From Limonium bicolor (taxonomy: Eukaryota > Streptophyta > Magnoliopsida > Caryophyllales > Plumbaginaceae): a DNA stretch of 64,000 nt. Both the position numbers and the translations under genes were made by a program. Where the stretch lies: the NCBI GenBank assembly GCA_023374045.1, contig CM041777.1, positions 459,290,251 through 459,354,250 on the forward strand, written 5' to 3'. Below are positions 37,798 through 48,829 of this stretch, in pieces. Position 1 is the stretch's first letter; each line of letters begins with the position of its first letter. The notes beneath the pieces were generated by a model, which saw nothing but the letters and a program-made list of their open reading frames with translations, was not told the origin of the DNA and made no database searches.

Positions 37798-38192
37798 TCC
37801 ATATTTTTATTGCAGGATGAGGATCGAAGAGGCAGAGTGGCTCTAGGTCCTAGGTTGTTGATATACTTTTGGATAAGTAGGTTGTTGAGCCCGGGATGCG
37901 CCTGTGCTCCCGAGGCGTTACATTTTGATACCGTTGTTATACAGTGTTGGATGATTATGGTTGGAGATGTGTTGTAAATTAAATACTCGGTATGGTTGGT
38001 TATGTTTATATATGGATGTTAGTTACTATGCTCGGGAGTCTGATCATCAGACCGATACACTTGTATTTATTCTGCCTAGTTAACCACGTGGGTGGTTAAC
38101 GGCGTTGTAACACAAAGCGAATAGTTATTGTTTGGTTGGTTTCCGCTGCGATTTCGGTAGATGATAGGGCGTTGTAGGGGTGTTACAAAAAG

Positions 38193-38218
38193 TGGTATCA
38201 GAGCGAAGTATCGCTCTG
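38193..38218 (+). other. Primer-binding site of internal copy 1, inside a hairpin
   Basis: TGGTATCAGAGC (38193-38204), five bases after the LTR1 end, matches the iMet-type PBS. Its 3' half is the left arm of the perfect stem CAGAGCGA-AGTA-TCGCTCTG (38199-38218). Copy 2 has the same at 48616-48641. Confidence 0.88.
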
Positions 38219-39077
38219 ATGACTAGAATACCGAGCTTAGGGATATACCGAGTTAGGAAACCTAACTACAGATACCTAAGTGAACAGATTTGGAAGGTTA
38301 ACCACTAACTAAGTGTGGAATTACCTGGTTGACGGAAGATGTTATAACCATTGGACCGATAAGTGTGCAAGCATAATGCTAATGAAATGTTCATATGAAT
38401 TCAGATGGCAGGTAGACCACGAGGGAGAGGCCGGGCGCGGTACTGGAGATTTGGGTAACCAGGGCGATGATACTACGGCGCAGACTATGGCTGAGGCAGT
38501 TGCAGCCGCCGTAGCCCAGTTGGTACCCGATTTGGTTGCTGCTATTCAGCAAGGGCAACAGCCCGGAGTTCAGCCACCACCACCACCGCCACGAGAGACC
38601 AATTGGGTCAAGGCGTTGGCTGATCTGAGACCGCCATCATTCAATGGGGAGACTGATCCTCGAAAACTGGAGGCGTACATCTCCGAACTGGAGACCGCCT
38701 ACGAGACCTTGGCAGTACCTGCTGAAGCTAAGGTCCGTCTTGCCGCCTACTACTTGAAGGGTACGGCGCAGAGTTGGTGGAAGTTGGTGAAGGAGGACAG
38801 GATGGCTGATCCTGACTTTGGTTGGAGGGAGTACACGGCTCTACTGCGAGCCAAGTACTACCCGGTACACGTGCAGGAGGCCAAGCGCCTCGAGCTGGAC
38901 AGTCTGAAGCAGGGGGATAAGATGTCGGTTGATGACTACTATACCGCATTCACCGGCCTTATCCACCTGTTACCAGACCTTGGGTATTCGAACCGGGTGT
39001 TGGTGAACCGGTTCTACAATGGACTAAGCCACCGTCTCCGCTATGGGATGGGGCCAGCTGAGTATACCACCTTGCAG

Positions 39078-39180
39078 GTAATTAGAGTACCTTGTTGTGA
39101 ATCCATTTATACCATGAGTGAATGTTAATGTGAGTTGGTAAGTTGTTTTTGCGGGGCATGACTGACATCCTAAATTACAG
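39078..39180 (+). other. Predicted intron 1 in gag, copy 1
   Basis: 103 bp, CAG|GTAATTAG...CTAAATTACAG|GAG, phase 0. It contains in-frame stops, and removal restores the capsid frame TTLQ/ECYHAAAKVE. Copy 2: 49504-49606. Confidence 0.8.
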
Positions 39181-39439
39181 GAGTGCTATCATGCCGCTGC
39201 TAAGGTTGAAATTACCGTCCGTCTGAGGGACGAGGAGAATGCGCACAAGCGCAAGGCCACCAACGAGGGCCAGAATCAGCAAGGGTATGGGGGAGGAAAG
39301 AAAAAGAAACCCTACCCTCAGCCCCAGAAGGGCCAGTACCAGGGTGACAAGGGCCAAGCCCAGACCACCACATCTGATGAGCCACTGAAGCTCACGTATG
39401 CGTATGCGGCGAAGCCTCTACGCTCCTACCCGCCTAAGG

Positions 39440-39519
39440 GTAATTACTTAACCATGTGTATCTAGTTGAGGTGTATGTTGTTGAGATGGAAAGTGAGTAT
39501 TGATTGTGTGTTGTTATAG
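39440..39519 (+). other. Predicted intron 2 in gag, copy 1
   Basis: 80 bp, AAGG|GTAATTAC...GTTATAG|CAGC, phase 1. Removal joins the basic linker to the zinc-knuckle exon in frame; read-through meets TAG at once. Copy 2: 49866-49945. Confidence 0.78.
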
Positions 39520-39864
39520 CAGCTAGCGCGGGTTCTGGACCGGAGCGCCACTTTTACTGTAAGTGGTGCAATGGAGACCACCCCGGCAAAGACTGCAAGG
39601 GGAATGATGTGAGGTGCCGTCACTGCCAGAAGATGGGGCACCGTGAGTTTGAGTGTTGGACGAACCCCAACGGCAGAAACTACAAGCCAAAGGGGCAGTG
39701 GAAGGGTAATACTACCACGACCACTGAAGGCCCGAAGGCGATTACTCAGCAGACTTCTGACAAGAAGTACACTGAATCCCAGAAGGGGAAGGCTACGGGG
39801 TCCGGCAAGGCCACCCTGAATGTGGTGGACCGGTCAGAGGCACCAGGATCCTCTTCGAGACCAG

Positions 39865-40920
39865 GTACCGCCTAAACCGTTAAATGAAAAAGTGATTGCT
39901 TACCGCATTTCATGCATGAGTGTTAGTGAGTCAAAATATAACCACCTAGTAATGAGCTAAAGAGTCATGTGGAAAACACCTAAAGTTAGGCAATTTGAAA
40001 CTTAGGAACCTTCAATATCTGCTATCCAATCCCGCCCACACCAAACCCTGAAGAAACCGCCATCGACATCACCGACTTCCCATTGGAGCAATGTCAGGTT
40101 ATCCAACCAGGTATGATACTTCTAGAGGGATACCTGACACCGGAAGCACAAATCCACATCATCAGACGATGCGATGAACTTGGAGCAAAACCAGGAGGGT
40201 TCTACACACCCGAGTACCCGAACGGAGCAAGGATGCAATTGAAGATGATGTGCATGGGTAAGGACTGGAACCCTTACACCAAGTCATATCAAGAAGTACG
40301 AGCTGAAGATGGAGCAACAGTACAAGTATACCAGAGGAGTTCCATGCGGTCGTTAACCACGCCGTGGGAATTGCTCAGCAAGTTGAAACGGAATCAATTC
40401 CAAGTGTAAAAGCAGATCTATGCGTTGTAAACTTCTACCAGAAAGGTGGACGGTTGGGTATGCACCAAGACAAGGACGAGTCACCCGAGTCTCTAAGTAA
40501 GGGAGTACCCGTGGTGTCTTGGTCCATTGGTGACACCGCAGTGTTTGTGTATGGCGAGCAGAAGCGTGCTGACCTCGCAAAGAAGCTATTGCTAAAATCG
40601 GGAGATGTATTAATCATGGGTGGGCAATCAAGGATGCTATACCATGGCATCAGAAAGATCAAACTGAATACCGCACCGTCGGCAGTGATCAATGCCACAC
40701 ACATGAAACCCGGACGTTTGAATTTGACCTTCAGGCAGTTTTAAGCCTTGTATAATTATGTGGTAACCAGTATGTATTAAGGATATTGTAAGTATGAATC
40801 ATGGCGACAGTATAAGCCAATGAATGTTGTAAAAAGAGTGTGTTAATGAATAAAGTGGAGTTGTTTGAATCATGTCAACCGTGTTGTTACCCAATACTTA
40901 TTAGTTTGCCAATGAATTAG
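39865..40920 (+). other. Predicted alternative intron 3 (contains the AlkB exon), copy 1
   Basis: The donor CCAG|GTACCG at 39865 (phase 1) has two in-frame partners. Acceptor ACTTAG|GAAC at 40005 joins gag to AlkB (141-bp intron). Acceptor AATTAG|GCTG at 40920 joins gag to protease (1,056-bp intron). Both keep phase 1. Unspliced, gag ends at TAA 39873-39875. Copy 2: 50291-50434 or 50291-51346. Confidence 0.68.
40006..40744 (+). pseudogene. AlkB-type dioxygenase exon, copy 1 (single-base frameshift)
   Basis: Same sequence as the intact copy at 50435-51174 except that one A is missing near 40322-40324 (CAGTACAAG against CAGTAACAAG). The N-terminal lid region (to about 40322) and the catalytic part (from about 40330 to TAA 40742-40744) are therefore in different frames. 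All metal and 2-oxoglutarate residues remain encoded. Because the change is one base in an otherwise perfect copy, a sequencing error is as likely as a real mutation. Confidence 0.88.
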
Positions 40921-41645
40921 GCTGTGCACTCGGAACGGGAGGTACACTGAGTGTCTGCAATAAGGCAGAAGCCGGCAAGAGCGGCACAATCCTCACCGGT
41001 ACCTTTCCAGTGAATGGCGTGGATGCATCGATCTTGTTCGACTCTGGAGCCTCACACACATTCATTTCGCTATCATTTGCGAAGAGGCTGGGGTTAGATG
41101 GTGAAGAGATGCCAGACTTCGTGGTCACTCTCCCGTCGAAAGAGCGGATCAGATGTACCCGCTACTACCGAGATGCTATTGTTCGAATCATGGATGAGGA
41201 GTTTCCGATCGACTTGATAGAGTTCGACGGACTGGGTTTTGATGTGATTGTCGGGATGAACTGGTTGGAGCGGTACAAGGGTAGAATCCTATGTGCCGAG
41301 CATCGACTGCTTCTTAGGAGTCCATCTGGGGTTACTATATCATACCGCCAGAGGCCCAGGGAGCCTTCGACACAGATCATCACCGCCATGGCCATGTATC
41401 GTGAGTTACGACGGGGAAATGATGTATACCTCTGCTATGTCCAGGACATAGAGAGAGACCCTGAGTTTAGCCCAGATGTGCCGGTAGTGTCGGAGTTTCC
41501 TGATGTATTTCCTAAGGAACTGCCGGGCATGCCGCCAGCACGAGAGGTTGAGTTTGAGATTGATCTAATTCCGGGCACCGGACCCATTGCGAAGGCACCT
41601 TACCGTATGGCTCCAGCAGAGATGACAGAGCTCAAGGAGCACTGA
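40921..41645 (+). pseudogene. pol: Protease and start of RT, AlkB element copy 1
   Basis: The exon begins after acceptor AG at 40919-40920. Aspartic protease motif [13 protein letters not shown] near 41034-41070 (DSG in place of DTG, common in chromoviruses) and VIVGMNWLE. The linker ends [20 protein letters not shown] and the RT start [16 protein letters not shown] one-base deletion near 41641 (GAGCACTG against GAGCAACTG in copy 2) brings a premature stop at 41643-41645. AlkB lies directly upstream. Confidence 0.9.
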
Positions 41646-42799
41646 GAGACCTACTCGACAAGGGCTTTATCCGCCCTAGTGTGTCACCATGGGGAGCGCC
41701 GGTCCTCTTCGTGAAGAAGAAGGACGGTAGCCTCCGCCTATGTATTGATTATCGGGAGCTGAATGCTGTTACGGTGAAGAACCGTTACCCTTTACCACGC
41801 ATCGACGATCTATTTGATCAGCTTAGGGGAGCATCAGTATTCTCCAAGATAGACCTACGTTCCGGATATCACCAGATTGCCATCCGTGACAGTGATATCG
41901 AAAAGACAGCCTTCAGAACTAGGTATGGGCACTATGAGTTCACCGTTATGCCGTTTGGCTTGTCAAATGCACCAGCAAAGTTCATGGACTTAATGAACCG
42001 TTTGTTCCAAGATCAGTTGGACAAATCAGTGGTAGTCTTCATCGATGACATACTTGTGTATTCGAAATCGAGAGGTGAGCATGAAAGCCACCTGAGAGAT
42101 GTATTGCAGACGTTGAGAAAGAATCAGCTGTATGCTAAATTTTCCAAGTGTGAATTTTGGTTGAACCAAGTATCATTCCTTGGACATGTGATTTCTGAGG
42201 CCGGGATCGCTGTTGATCCGGCAAAGATAGATGCAGTGCGCACCTGGCCTAGGCCGAAGACAGTCACCGACATCAGGAGCTTCCTCGGTCTGGCAGGTTA
42301 CTATAGGAGATTTGTGAAGGACTTCTCCAGTGTCTCGAAGCCGATGACTTCCTTGATGAAAAAGGATGCACCATTCGAGTGGACAGTCGACTGTGAGAGA
42401 GCTTTCACGAGTCTCAAGGATGCTCTGACATCTGCACCGGTTCTGACATTACCAGACGGTCCAGATGGTTTTGAGGTCTATTGCGACGCATCAGGCAGGG
42501 GTATGGGTTGTGTGTTGATGCAACACGGGAAGGTCGTGGCTTACGCCTCCCGACAGCTGAAGAAGCATGAGGAGAACTACCCTACCCACGACTTAGAATT
42601 GGGGGCCATTGTCTTCGCACTGAAGATATGGCGACATCACTTGTATGGGGTAAGTGTGACGATTTATTCTGACCACAAGAGCTTGAAATACTTGTTCACT
42701 CAGAAAGAGTTGAACATGAGGCAGAGAAGGTGGGTTGAATTCTTGAATGATTATGATATCGATTTACAGTACATAAGGAGGGTAAGGCAAACGTGGTAG
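41646..42799 (+). CDS. pol: Reverse transcriptase and RNase H, AlkB element copy 1
   Basis: Uninterrupted: [74 protein letters not shown], then the catalytic VVVFIDDIL (42032-42058). The thumb ([18 protein letters not shown]) and RNase H ([47 protein letters not shown]) follow. This copy has an intact RT/RNase H where copy 2 is shifted. The frame is lost at 42797-42799, just before the ADALSR connection, which is in another frame. It synthesises element cDNA in the family's known cycle. Confidence 0.92.
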
Positions 42800-43104
42800 C
42801 TGACGCATTGAGTCGCCGAGCACACTCTCTCCATTCGCTAGTCTCTCATACTGGCTTGGTTGAAGAGGTGCGGAGTGCTCAGATGACGGATCAGTATATG
42901 GTGGAAATTAGACAGAAGCTTATTGATGGCACATTCGAGGGTCAGAAGTACGACTTCAGACTCCACGATGATGACCTGATTAGGCTTAATGGCCGGTTGT
43001 GTATACCGAGGAGTAGCGCTGAGCTGAAGGAGCGCATACTGAGTGAATCCCATTGTTCTACGACATCGATTCACCCCGGAGCTTCAAAGATGTATAAGGT
43101 ATGA
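42800..43104 (+). pseudogene. pol: RNase H-integrase connection and integrase zinc domain, copy 1
   Basis: Frame +1 to [23 protein letters not shown], then a linker and the HHCC His pair in ESHCSTTSIHPG. A two-base deletion near 43098 (AAGGTATG against AAGGATATG in copy 2) ends it at TGA 43102-43104. Confidence 0.88.
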
Positions 43105-44292
43105 AAGTTATTTCTGGTGGGCTGGAATGAAAAAGGATGTGAATGACTATGTTGAGGTGTCTCACTTGTCAGAAGGTCAAGTTTGAGCACCGACGGCCTG
43201 GTGGTATGGTGCAGCCAATGCCAGTGCCGGAGTGGAAGTTCCATGACATATCTATGGACTTCGTGGTAGGGCTTCCGCCTACAAGGGGAGGTCTGAATAT
43301 GATTTGGGTGGTAGTTGACCGACTGACCAAGGTGGCCCGATTCATTCCGATGAAGGACACCTGGAAAGTGGCAAGATTGGCAGAATTATTCGATAAAGAG
43401 ATTGTTAGACATCATGGTGTACCAAAGACGATAGTATCTGACAGAGATACCAGATTCTTATCCAGATATTGGAAGTCTACACGAGAGGCACTTGGTACTG
43501 AACTGAAATTGAGCACAGCGTTCCACCCACAGACAGATGGTCAGAGTGAGCGCACCATCCAGACACTTGAGGATATGCTACGTGCATGTGCACTTGACTT
43601 TCAGACCAGCTGGATTGATAAGTTACATCTGATCGAGTTTAGTTACAACAACAGTTATCATGCATCGATCAAGATGTCTCCCTTCCAGGCATTGTACGGT
43701 AGACCATGCCGCACGCCATTATGCTGGGATGAGTCGAGTGAGACGGTCATTATAGGACCAGAGTATCTTGAGCAAGTTCAGGCAGAAGTTCGCCAGATCA
43801 GGGCTAATATGAAAGCAGCTCAGGATAGACAGAAGTCGTACGCAGATGTGCGCCGACGTGGAGTTCGCCGTGGGCGATCAGGTATTTCTTAGGGTATCCC
43901 CCATGAAGGGAGTATTTCGTTTTGGCCAGAAGGGCAAGTTGAGCCCGAAATATGTAGGTCCATATGTTGTGACGGAGCGGATCGGCCCGGTAGCTTATAG
44001 ACTTGATTTACCCGCCGAGCTGGGCAAGGTACATGATGTATTTCATGTGTCCCAGTTGAAGAAGTATATGTCTCATCCGTCTCATGTGCTTCAGCCGGAA
44101 AGGCTAACCTTAGAGCCAACCATGCGATCAGTGGAGACTCCGGTACGGGTTCTGGATACTAAGACTCGAGACACTCGCCATAAGTCCGTGAGACTGGTGA
44201 AGGTCCTCTGGTCTAACCAGGACGTTGAGGAGGCCACTTGGGAGCTGGAAGAAAAGATGAAGGCGAAGCACCCGTCATTGTTTGCTTCTTAG
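43105..44292 (+). pseudogene. pol: Integrase core and chromodomain, copy 1
   Basis: [11 protein letters not shown] (zinc Cys pair), then the DDE core: ISMDFVVGLP, SDRDTRFLSRYW and [14 protein letters not shown] five-base deletion near 43857 moves the end to another frame (from about 43846), which carries [33 protein letters not shown] and a chromodomain-like VLWSNQDVEEATWELEEKM ending at TAG 44290-44292. Chromodomains of this class guide integration toward marked chromatin (known of chromoviruses). Confidence 0.9.
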
Positions 44293-44614
44293 TGTTCATA
44301 TGTATAGGGTACGGGGCGTACCCCTTTTAAGGGGGGTAGAGCCGTTTCGGTTATGGTTGTATACGACATGTATATGTATACATTGTCTATGTTATGTTAC
44401 AGACCGTTGTGTCTGAATGGTATTATGTGGTTTGGACCTGAGTCCGTTGTGGTATTATGTGGTTGGACCTCGAGTCCGTTGTGGTGTAAGAATGATGGAA
44501 AGGTTGGTAATGATGTTTTGGAAGTTGGTGTTATAAGATGTTTCCCGTGTTCTAATAGTAAGATATGTGGGAAGTATGAACTTTGGGGACAAAGTTCTTT
44601 TAAGGGGGGTAGAT
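44293..44614 (+). other. 3' non-coding region with two polypurine tracts, copy 1
   Basis: TTTTAAGGGGGGTAGA occurs at 44325-44340 and again at 44599-44613, the second directly at the LTR2 start. Between them is a two-copy ~34-bp repeat (GGTATTATGTGGTT...GAGTCCGTTGTGG, about 44419-44485). Copy 2: tracts at about 54751-54766 and 55025-55040. Confidence 0.82.
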
Positions 44615-45238
44615 TGAAATACCCCAAACCTTGGTATGTTGGTTAAACATTAAAACATGATTTATTAAGACTAAAAAGAGTCTTAGAAACCTTAGTAAAC
44701 AAATTTAAGCAAAAGGAAACACAAATGTGCTTTAAAGTCAATAAGAGCCAAAATGTGCTCTAAGCTTGGGATAAACTTGAGTAAGACCTAATGAGCTTAC
44801 CAAGACCTCATTTATATACTAATGAACATATTAAACCAATTACCAAAGAAAACCAAGCTTGAAAACAAGTTAAAACACAAAATGTGCTTTAAGAAGTCTT
44901 AAAGCACGTTTTTGAAAAATTGTCTTGTAAATGAGTTTTGAATGGCTAAATGTCCATCATTACTCTTAAATATATAGTGTACTATATAGTATCACATTTG
45001 GGTGGCTATATTAGTGGGAAATCAAAAATTTCACTTCTAAGTGCCTTGTTTAGGTGAATAGTACTTTTTATAAGCTAGTTTATAACATATGTTGTATTAA
45101 GTAATTAAATTGACAAACAAAGACTATAATACCCTCATAATAATAAGGGGGCCGGTTTTCCTTAAGTGTGGTGACTCACCACTCTCTTATTAATGTATTA
45201 AGTAAGTAAAGATAAGTAAATAAACTTACTTTTTACTT

Positions 45239-45253
45239 TATAAGTATAAATAT
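45239..45253 (+). promoter_or_regulatory. Putative TATA region of LTR2
   Basis: TATAAGTATAAATAT about 625 bp into the LTR, followed by C/T-rich DNA suitable for a start site. The same sequence is in LTR3 (55665-55679). LTR1 has only TTATTTAAGTAAAATAT at the equivalent place. Confidence 0.55.
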
Positions 45254-46857
45254 CTCTTAAAAGCAAATTCTATCTTCACTCTCATTTCTTTCCTTCATTC
45301 ACACGGTTTCCCACCTCTCTTCTTCCTTGTTCTCTCTCGGTAATACTACTACCACCATGGAAGTTCCAACTTTGACCACTTGCTAAATCTAGCTCACTTG
45401 TCCAAATCAAAAACAAAGACCACCAATCTCTTCCTCTCATCAAGCTCTTCATTCCTATCTTCTCAAAACTCCAAGAGCTCCATTTCGGTGCCAAGGTGTT
45501 CTACCATTGAAGGAGCTTGAGCTTGTATTTTTACATATTGTTACTCTCCTGGGCTTCTAGGTAAGGAATCTCAAATAAAAACTTCATTTCCTCCTTGTTT
45601 TTGTCATGTCCGAAAATACACATTGAAGGAGCTTTTTATGTGACTTTGTTCTAGCTTCATTCCAACCCTTCATGGACTAGGTGGAGTCCTCTCTTGCTAG
45701 ATATTCAAACTCTCTTCAAAGAGCAAGGTAAAACAACTACATTAATGTTTTTGAAACAATGTAAAACTAGGGTTTACAATGAGATGGAGCTTATAGCTTG
45801 AATACTCATTATAATGTTTGTATATTGTTTAGAACTTGTCAAAGGATCAAGTACCCTATCGGTTTTCTAAAGGAAACAAGAAAGAAGTTATTTTGCAAAA
45901 GAGGTAAATCTACTAACCTAATGTTGTTTTAATGCCTTAGGAGAAATGAGCTTATGAATGCTTATTAAAACTACCTAAAGAGCCAATGGTGAATGACTTA
46001 GTAAAGTGTTCCCAAGAGCTTAGTAAAAGGCATATGAGTTGTTGAGTGTATTTGCAGGTTAAAGGCAAATATATTGTGGAAATTCAGTGTTTATGATTTG
46101 TGCATTTTAAGGGCCTAAGAGCCATGTCATTTAAGGGCCTAAGTGCCATGCAATTTAAATTGTGCACTATATTGTGATGTAGTGCCTTGTGAGTGAAGTT
46201 TGTGTATAATAAGTACTTGATGGATTTTTAGTGTTCTTGGTTGTTTGTTGGTAAAAACAATGTGTTTTGGTTTAGTAATGTTCTAGGAGAACCTATGTCG
46301 AAATTTAGGTAACGAATGTGAAGTTCTAGGTGTTAAAATGGATTTGATAAGTTAAGGAGTATTTAAAATGGTTAAGTGTTGTTCTTGTGTAGGAAACACG
46401 CATTAAGGTGATTTGGGGATGTAACAAGGACTTAGGCATGAGCTTGAGATTTTAGTATGTACCAAAGCCATTTTGGACTTAGGTAAATACTTAGGCAAAC
46501 TTTGGTAAATTAAGGAGAAAGTGTACACTAGGAAAGAGTTCCAAGAATGATGTAAGGAGTAGGTTGGTAAGAAATAATGCTTAAGAGATGATGTTAGGAT
46601 GAGGAGAAAGCATTTTGGGATAGTAGTTTTTATAGGTAAGAAAAACCATTTAGGAACTTAATGTAAAATGTTGTAAGTGTTGGTGGATTTTACAAGGAAC
46701 ATGAGTGACAAGTAAAACATGGAATTATGAGTGTTTAAGATGATATTATGACACTAGAATATACCTAGGAACGTTTGGTAAGTTTTTACAATCAATGGTG
46801 GCTTTGGTGAAATTTGGCTAAGTGTTTAGAGGGTTTTAAAGGTGAGAATTTTGCCTT

Positions 46858-47177
46858 GTCCGAACTTCCGTCCGGACATGGAAGCTCGGACAGGCTCTGT
46901 TGGGCAAGGATTTTTCACTCTCGAACTGTGTCCGAACTTCGGAAAGTCCGGACACAAGTTCGGACGTCCCTGTTGCTTTCCTTAGAATTATCCTCGAACT
47001 GTGTCCGAACTTGGGAAGTCCGGACACATGTTCGGACATATAGAATTCTGCTTTGGATTTTCCTCGACTCATGTCCGAACTTCCGAAGTCCGGACACAAG
47101 TTCGGACATGTGTCTGTTTTGGGTTTAAAGTCACGGCTTGTGTCCGAACTTGGACACTCGGACACAAGTTCGGACAG
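46858..47177. repeat. Palindrome array in LTR2
   Basis: Five units identical in layout to 36441-36760, spacing about 70 bp. Confidence 0.95.
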
Positions 47178-48615
47178 GCCACTATATGGACCAAAAATTA
47201 TTGTTTTAAGATGGGAATTGTTACCTAAAAATAGTAGTTGGTTAGTAAAGATATTATAAGGTTATGTGAGACATGTTAGGTGGGTTTTAAAGGCAATTAA
47301 AAGGATGAAAAGATGTAACAAGTGTAAAATAAAAGTAAACTAGTAATGTGAGTAGATAATGTTAATAATGGATTAGTGCGTTAATTAACCGACGTTACTA
47401 ATGTGTATAGGATTCTCTCAAGGTGGAAACGAAACGAGGCAAGGACCAAGGTATGGTTTTCTTGCAGTCTGTTGCCTACCGGTTTACACCGGCTTGGGTG
47501 TTGTTTGCTTTTCTGCGTGTTACGACCTTATAAGACTAAGGCATGAAAAGAGTTTACAGTTGTTATACATTATGATGTTGTAAGGTTATGACTCCTTTCC
47601 CTTGGTTGTCTAACAAGACCTAAATGTTTGCTTGTATGTGACTTAACAAAATGTTGTGTGATCACTAACAAGTGCTAACCGGGGGAGTGAGGAGTCCGGT
47701 TGTTCCGGCCACGCGTGTGATGGATGGGGGTCGATATCATATCCGGTTCGGCTCTCTTGGTGTATGTATAGGTGGTATTCCAATTTGGTTTCTACCTTCC
47801 CTTAGCTTATCCAAAGCTAGATACTGACTCACGTCGGGCCATAGGGGCATACGTATGTTATTTCGGTGTGCTTGGGATTACTATATCCGACACACCTTTG
47901 GTATAAGTTAACCGTTCTATATAACCGGACGGTAACGAGGATGGTAACGAGCTTAACATGGGATTGGTAAAAATCCCTAGGCTCTCATGGTATACTAACT
48001 ATGGTGGAAGGTTCCTTGTGAGAACCGATTTTATGGTGTTATGTATTGATGTTGTGGTGCTATGCAATTTCCCTTGCTATGCTATGGTATATATATATAT
48101 ATGTTGGATGTTCTAAAATGAATGCCATGTTATTATGACAATTGGTTGCGCGTATCCCGGTAGTCGATGGGCTGCGCGTTAGCCATACCAGCAAAGGTGC
48201 TGACCCCCTCGGGGGCTCCATATTTTTATTGCAGGATGAGGATCGAAGAGGCAGAGTGGCTCTAGGTCCTAGGTTGTTGATATACTTTTGGATAAGTAGG
48301 TTGTTGAGCCCGGGATGCGCCTGTGCTCCCGAGGCGTTACATTTTGATACCGTTGTTATACAGTGTTGGATGATTATGGTTGGAGATGTGTTGTAAATTA
48401 AATACTCGGTATGGTTGGTTATGTTTATATATGGATGTTAGTTACTATGCTCGGGAGTCTGATCATCAGACCGATACACTTGTATTTATTCTGCCTAGTT
48501 AACCACGTGGGTGGTTAACGGCGTTGTAACACAAAAGCGAATAGTTATTGTTTGGTTGGTTGTTTCCGCTGCGATTTCGGTAGATGATAGGGCGTTGTAG
48601 GGGTGTTACAAAAAG

Positions 48616-48641
48616 TGGTATCAGAGCGAAGTATCGCTCTG
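48616..48641 (+). other. Primer-binding site and hairpin, copy 2
   Basis: TGGTATCAGAGC at 48616-48627 after the LTR2 end; its 3' half forms the same 8-bp stem as in copy 1. Confidence 0.88.
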
Positions 48642-48829
48642 ATGACTAGAATACCGAGCTTAGGGATATACCGAGTTAGGAAACCTAACTACAGATACCT
48701 AAGTGAACAGATTTGGAAGGGTTAACCACTAACTAAGTGTGGAATTACCTGGTTGACGGAAAGATGTTATAACCATTGGACCGATAAGTGTGCAAGCATA
48801 ATGCTAATGAAATGTTCATATGAATTCAG

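Larger units (their letters stand above)
34197..38187 (+). repeat. LTR1 of the AlkB-element array
   Basis: 3,991 bp, TGAAATACCCCAAACC...GGGGTGTTACA. It differs from LTR2 and LTR3 at the putative TATA region (34811-34833, where TATAAGTATAAATAT is missing) and in a few short indels. The palindrome array is at 36441-36760 and the paired hairpins at about 37770-37797. Confidence 0.95.
38405..39864 (+). pseudogene. gag: Gag of AlkB element, copy 1 (three exons, one frameshift)
   Basis: ATG at 38405 (MAGRPRGRGR). A two-base deletion near 38433 relative to copy 2 shifts the start; the rest is intact. The capsid region (FNGETDPRKLEAYISEL, AQSWWKLV, YYPVHVQEAKRLEL) is chromovirus-like. Exon 1 ends at 39077 (CAG|GTAATT), exon 2 is 39181-39439, exon 3 is 39520-39864. 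Both junctions keep the frame (phase 0, then phase 1). Exon 3 has two zinc knuckles, CKWCNGDHPGKDC and CRHCQKMGHREFEC, with all ligands kept. Without splicing, stop codons in both introns end the frame. Product role: nucleocapsid and capsid of the retroelement particle. Confidence 0.85.
44615..48610 (+). repeat. LTR2 of the AlkB-element array (3' of copy 1, 5' of copy 2)
   Basis: 3,996 bp, nearly identical to LTR1 and LTR3. Shares the TATA-containing variant with LTR3. It lies between two internal regions, so it is both a 3' and a 5' LTR. Confidence 0.95.

Noticed and set aside
37723..37977. 84-codon open frame in the LTRs, repeated at 48142
   Set aside because: It spans the structured hairpin pair and is not preserved in LTR3, where single-base losses break it.
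38193..38204. tRNA gene fragment at TGGTATCAGAGC sites
   Set aside because: Position right after LTR ends shows these are primer-binding sites; no cloverleaf follows.
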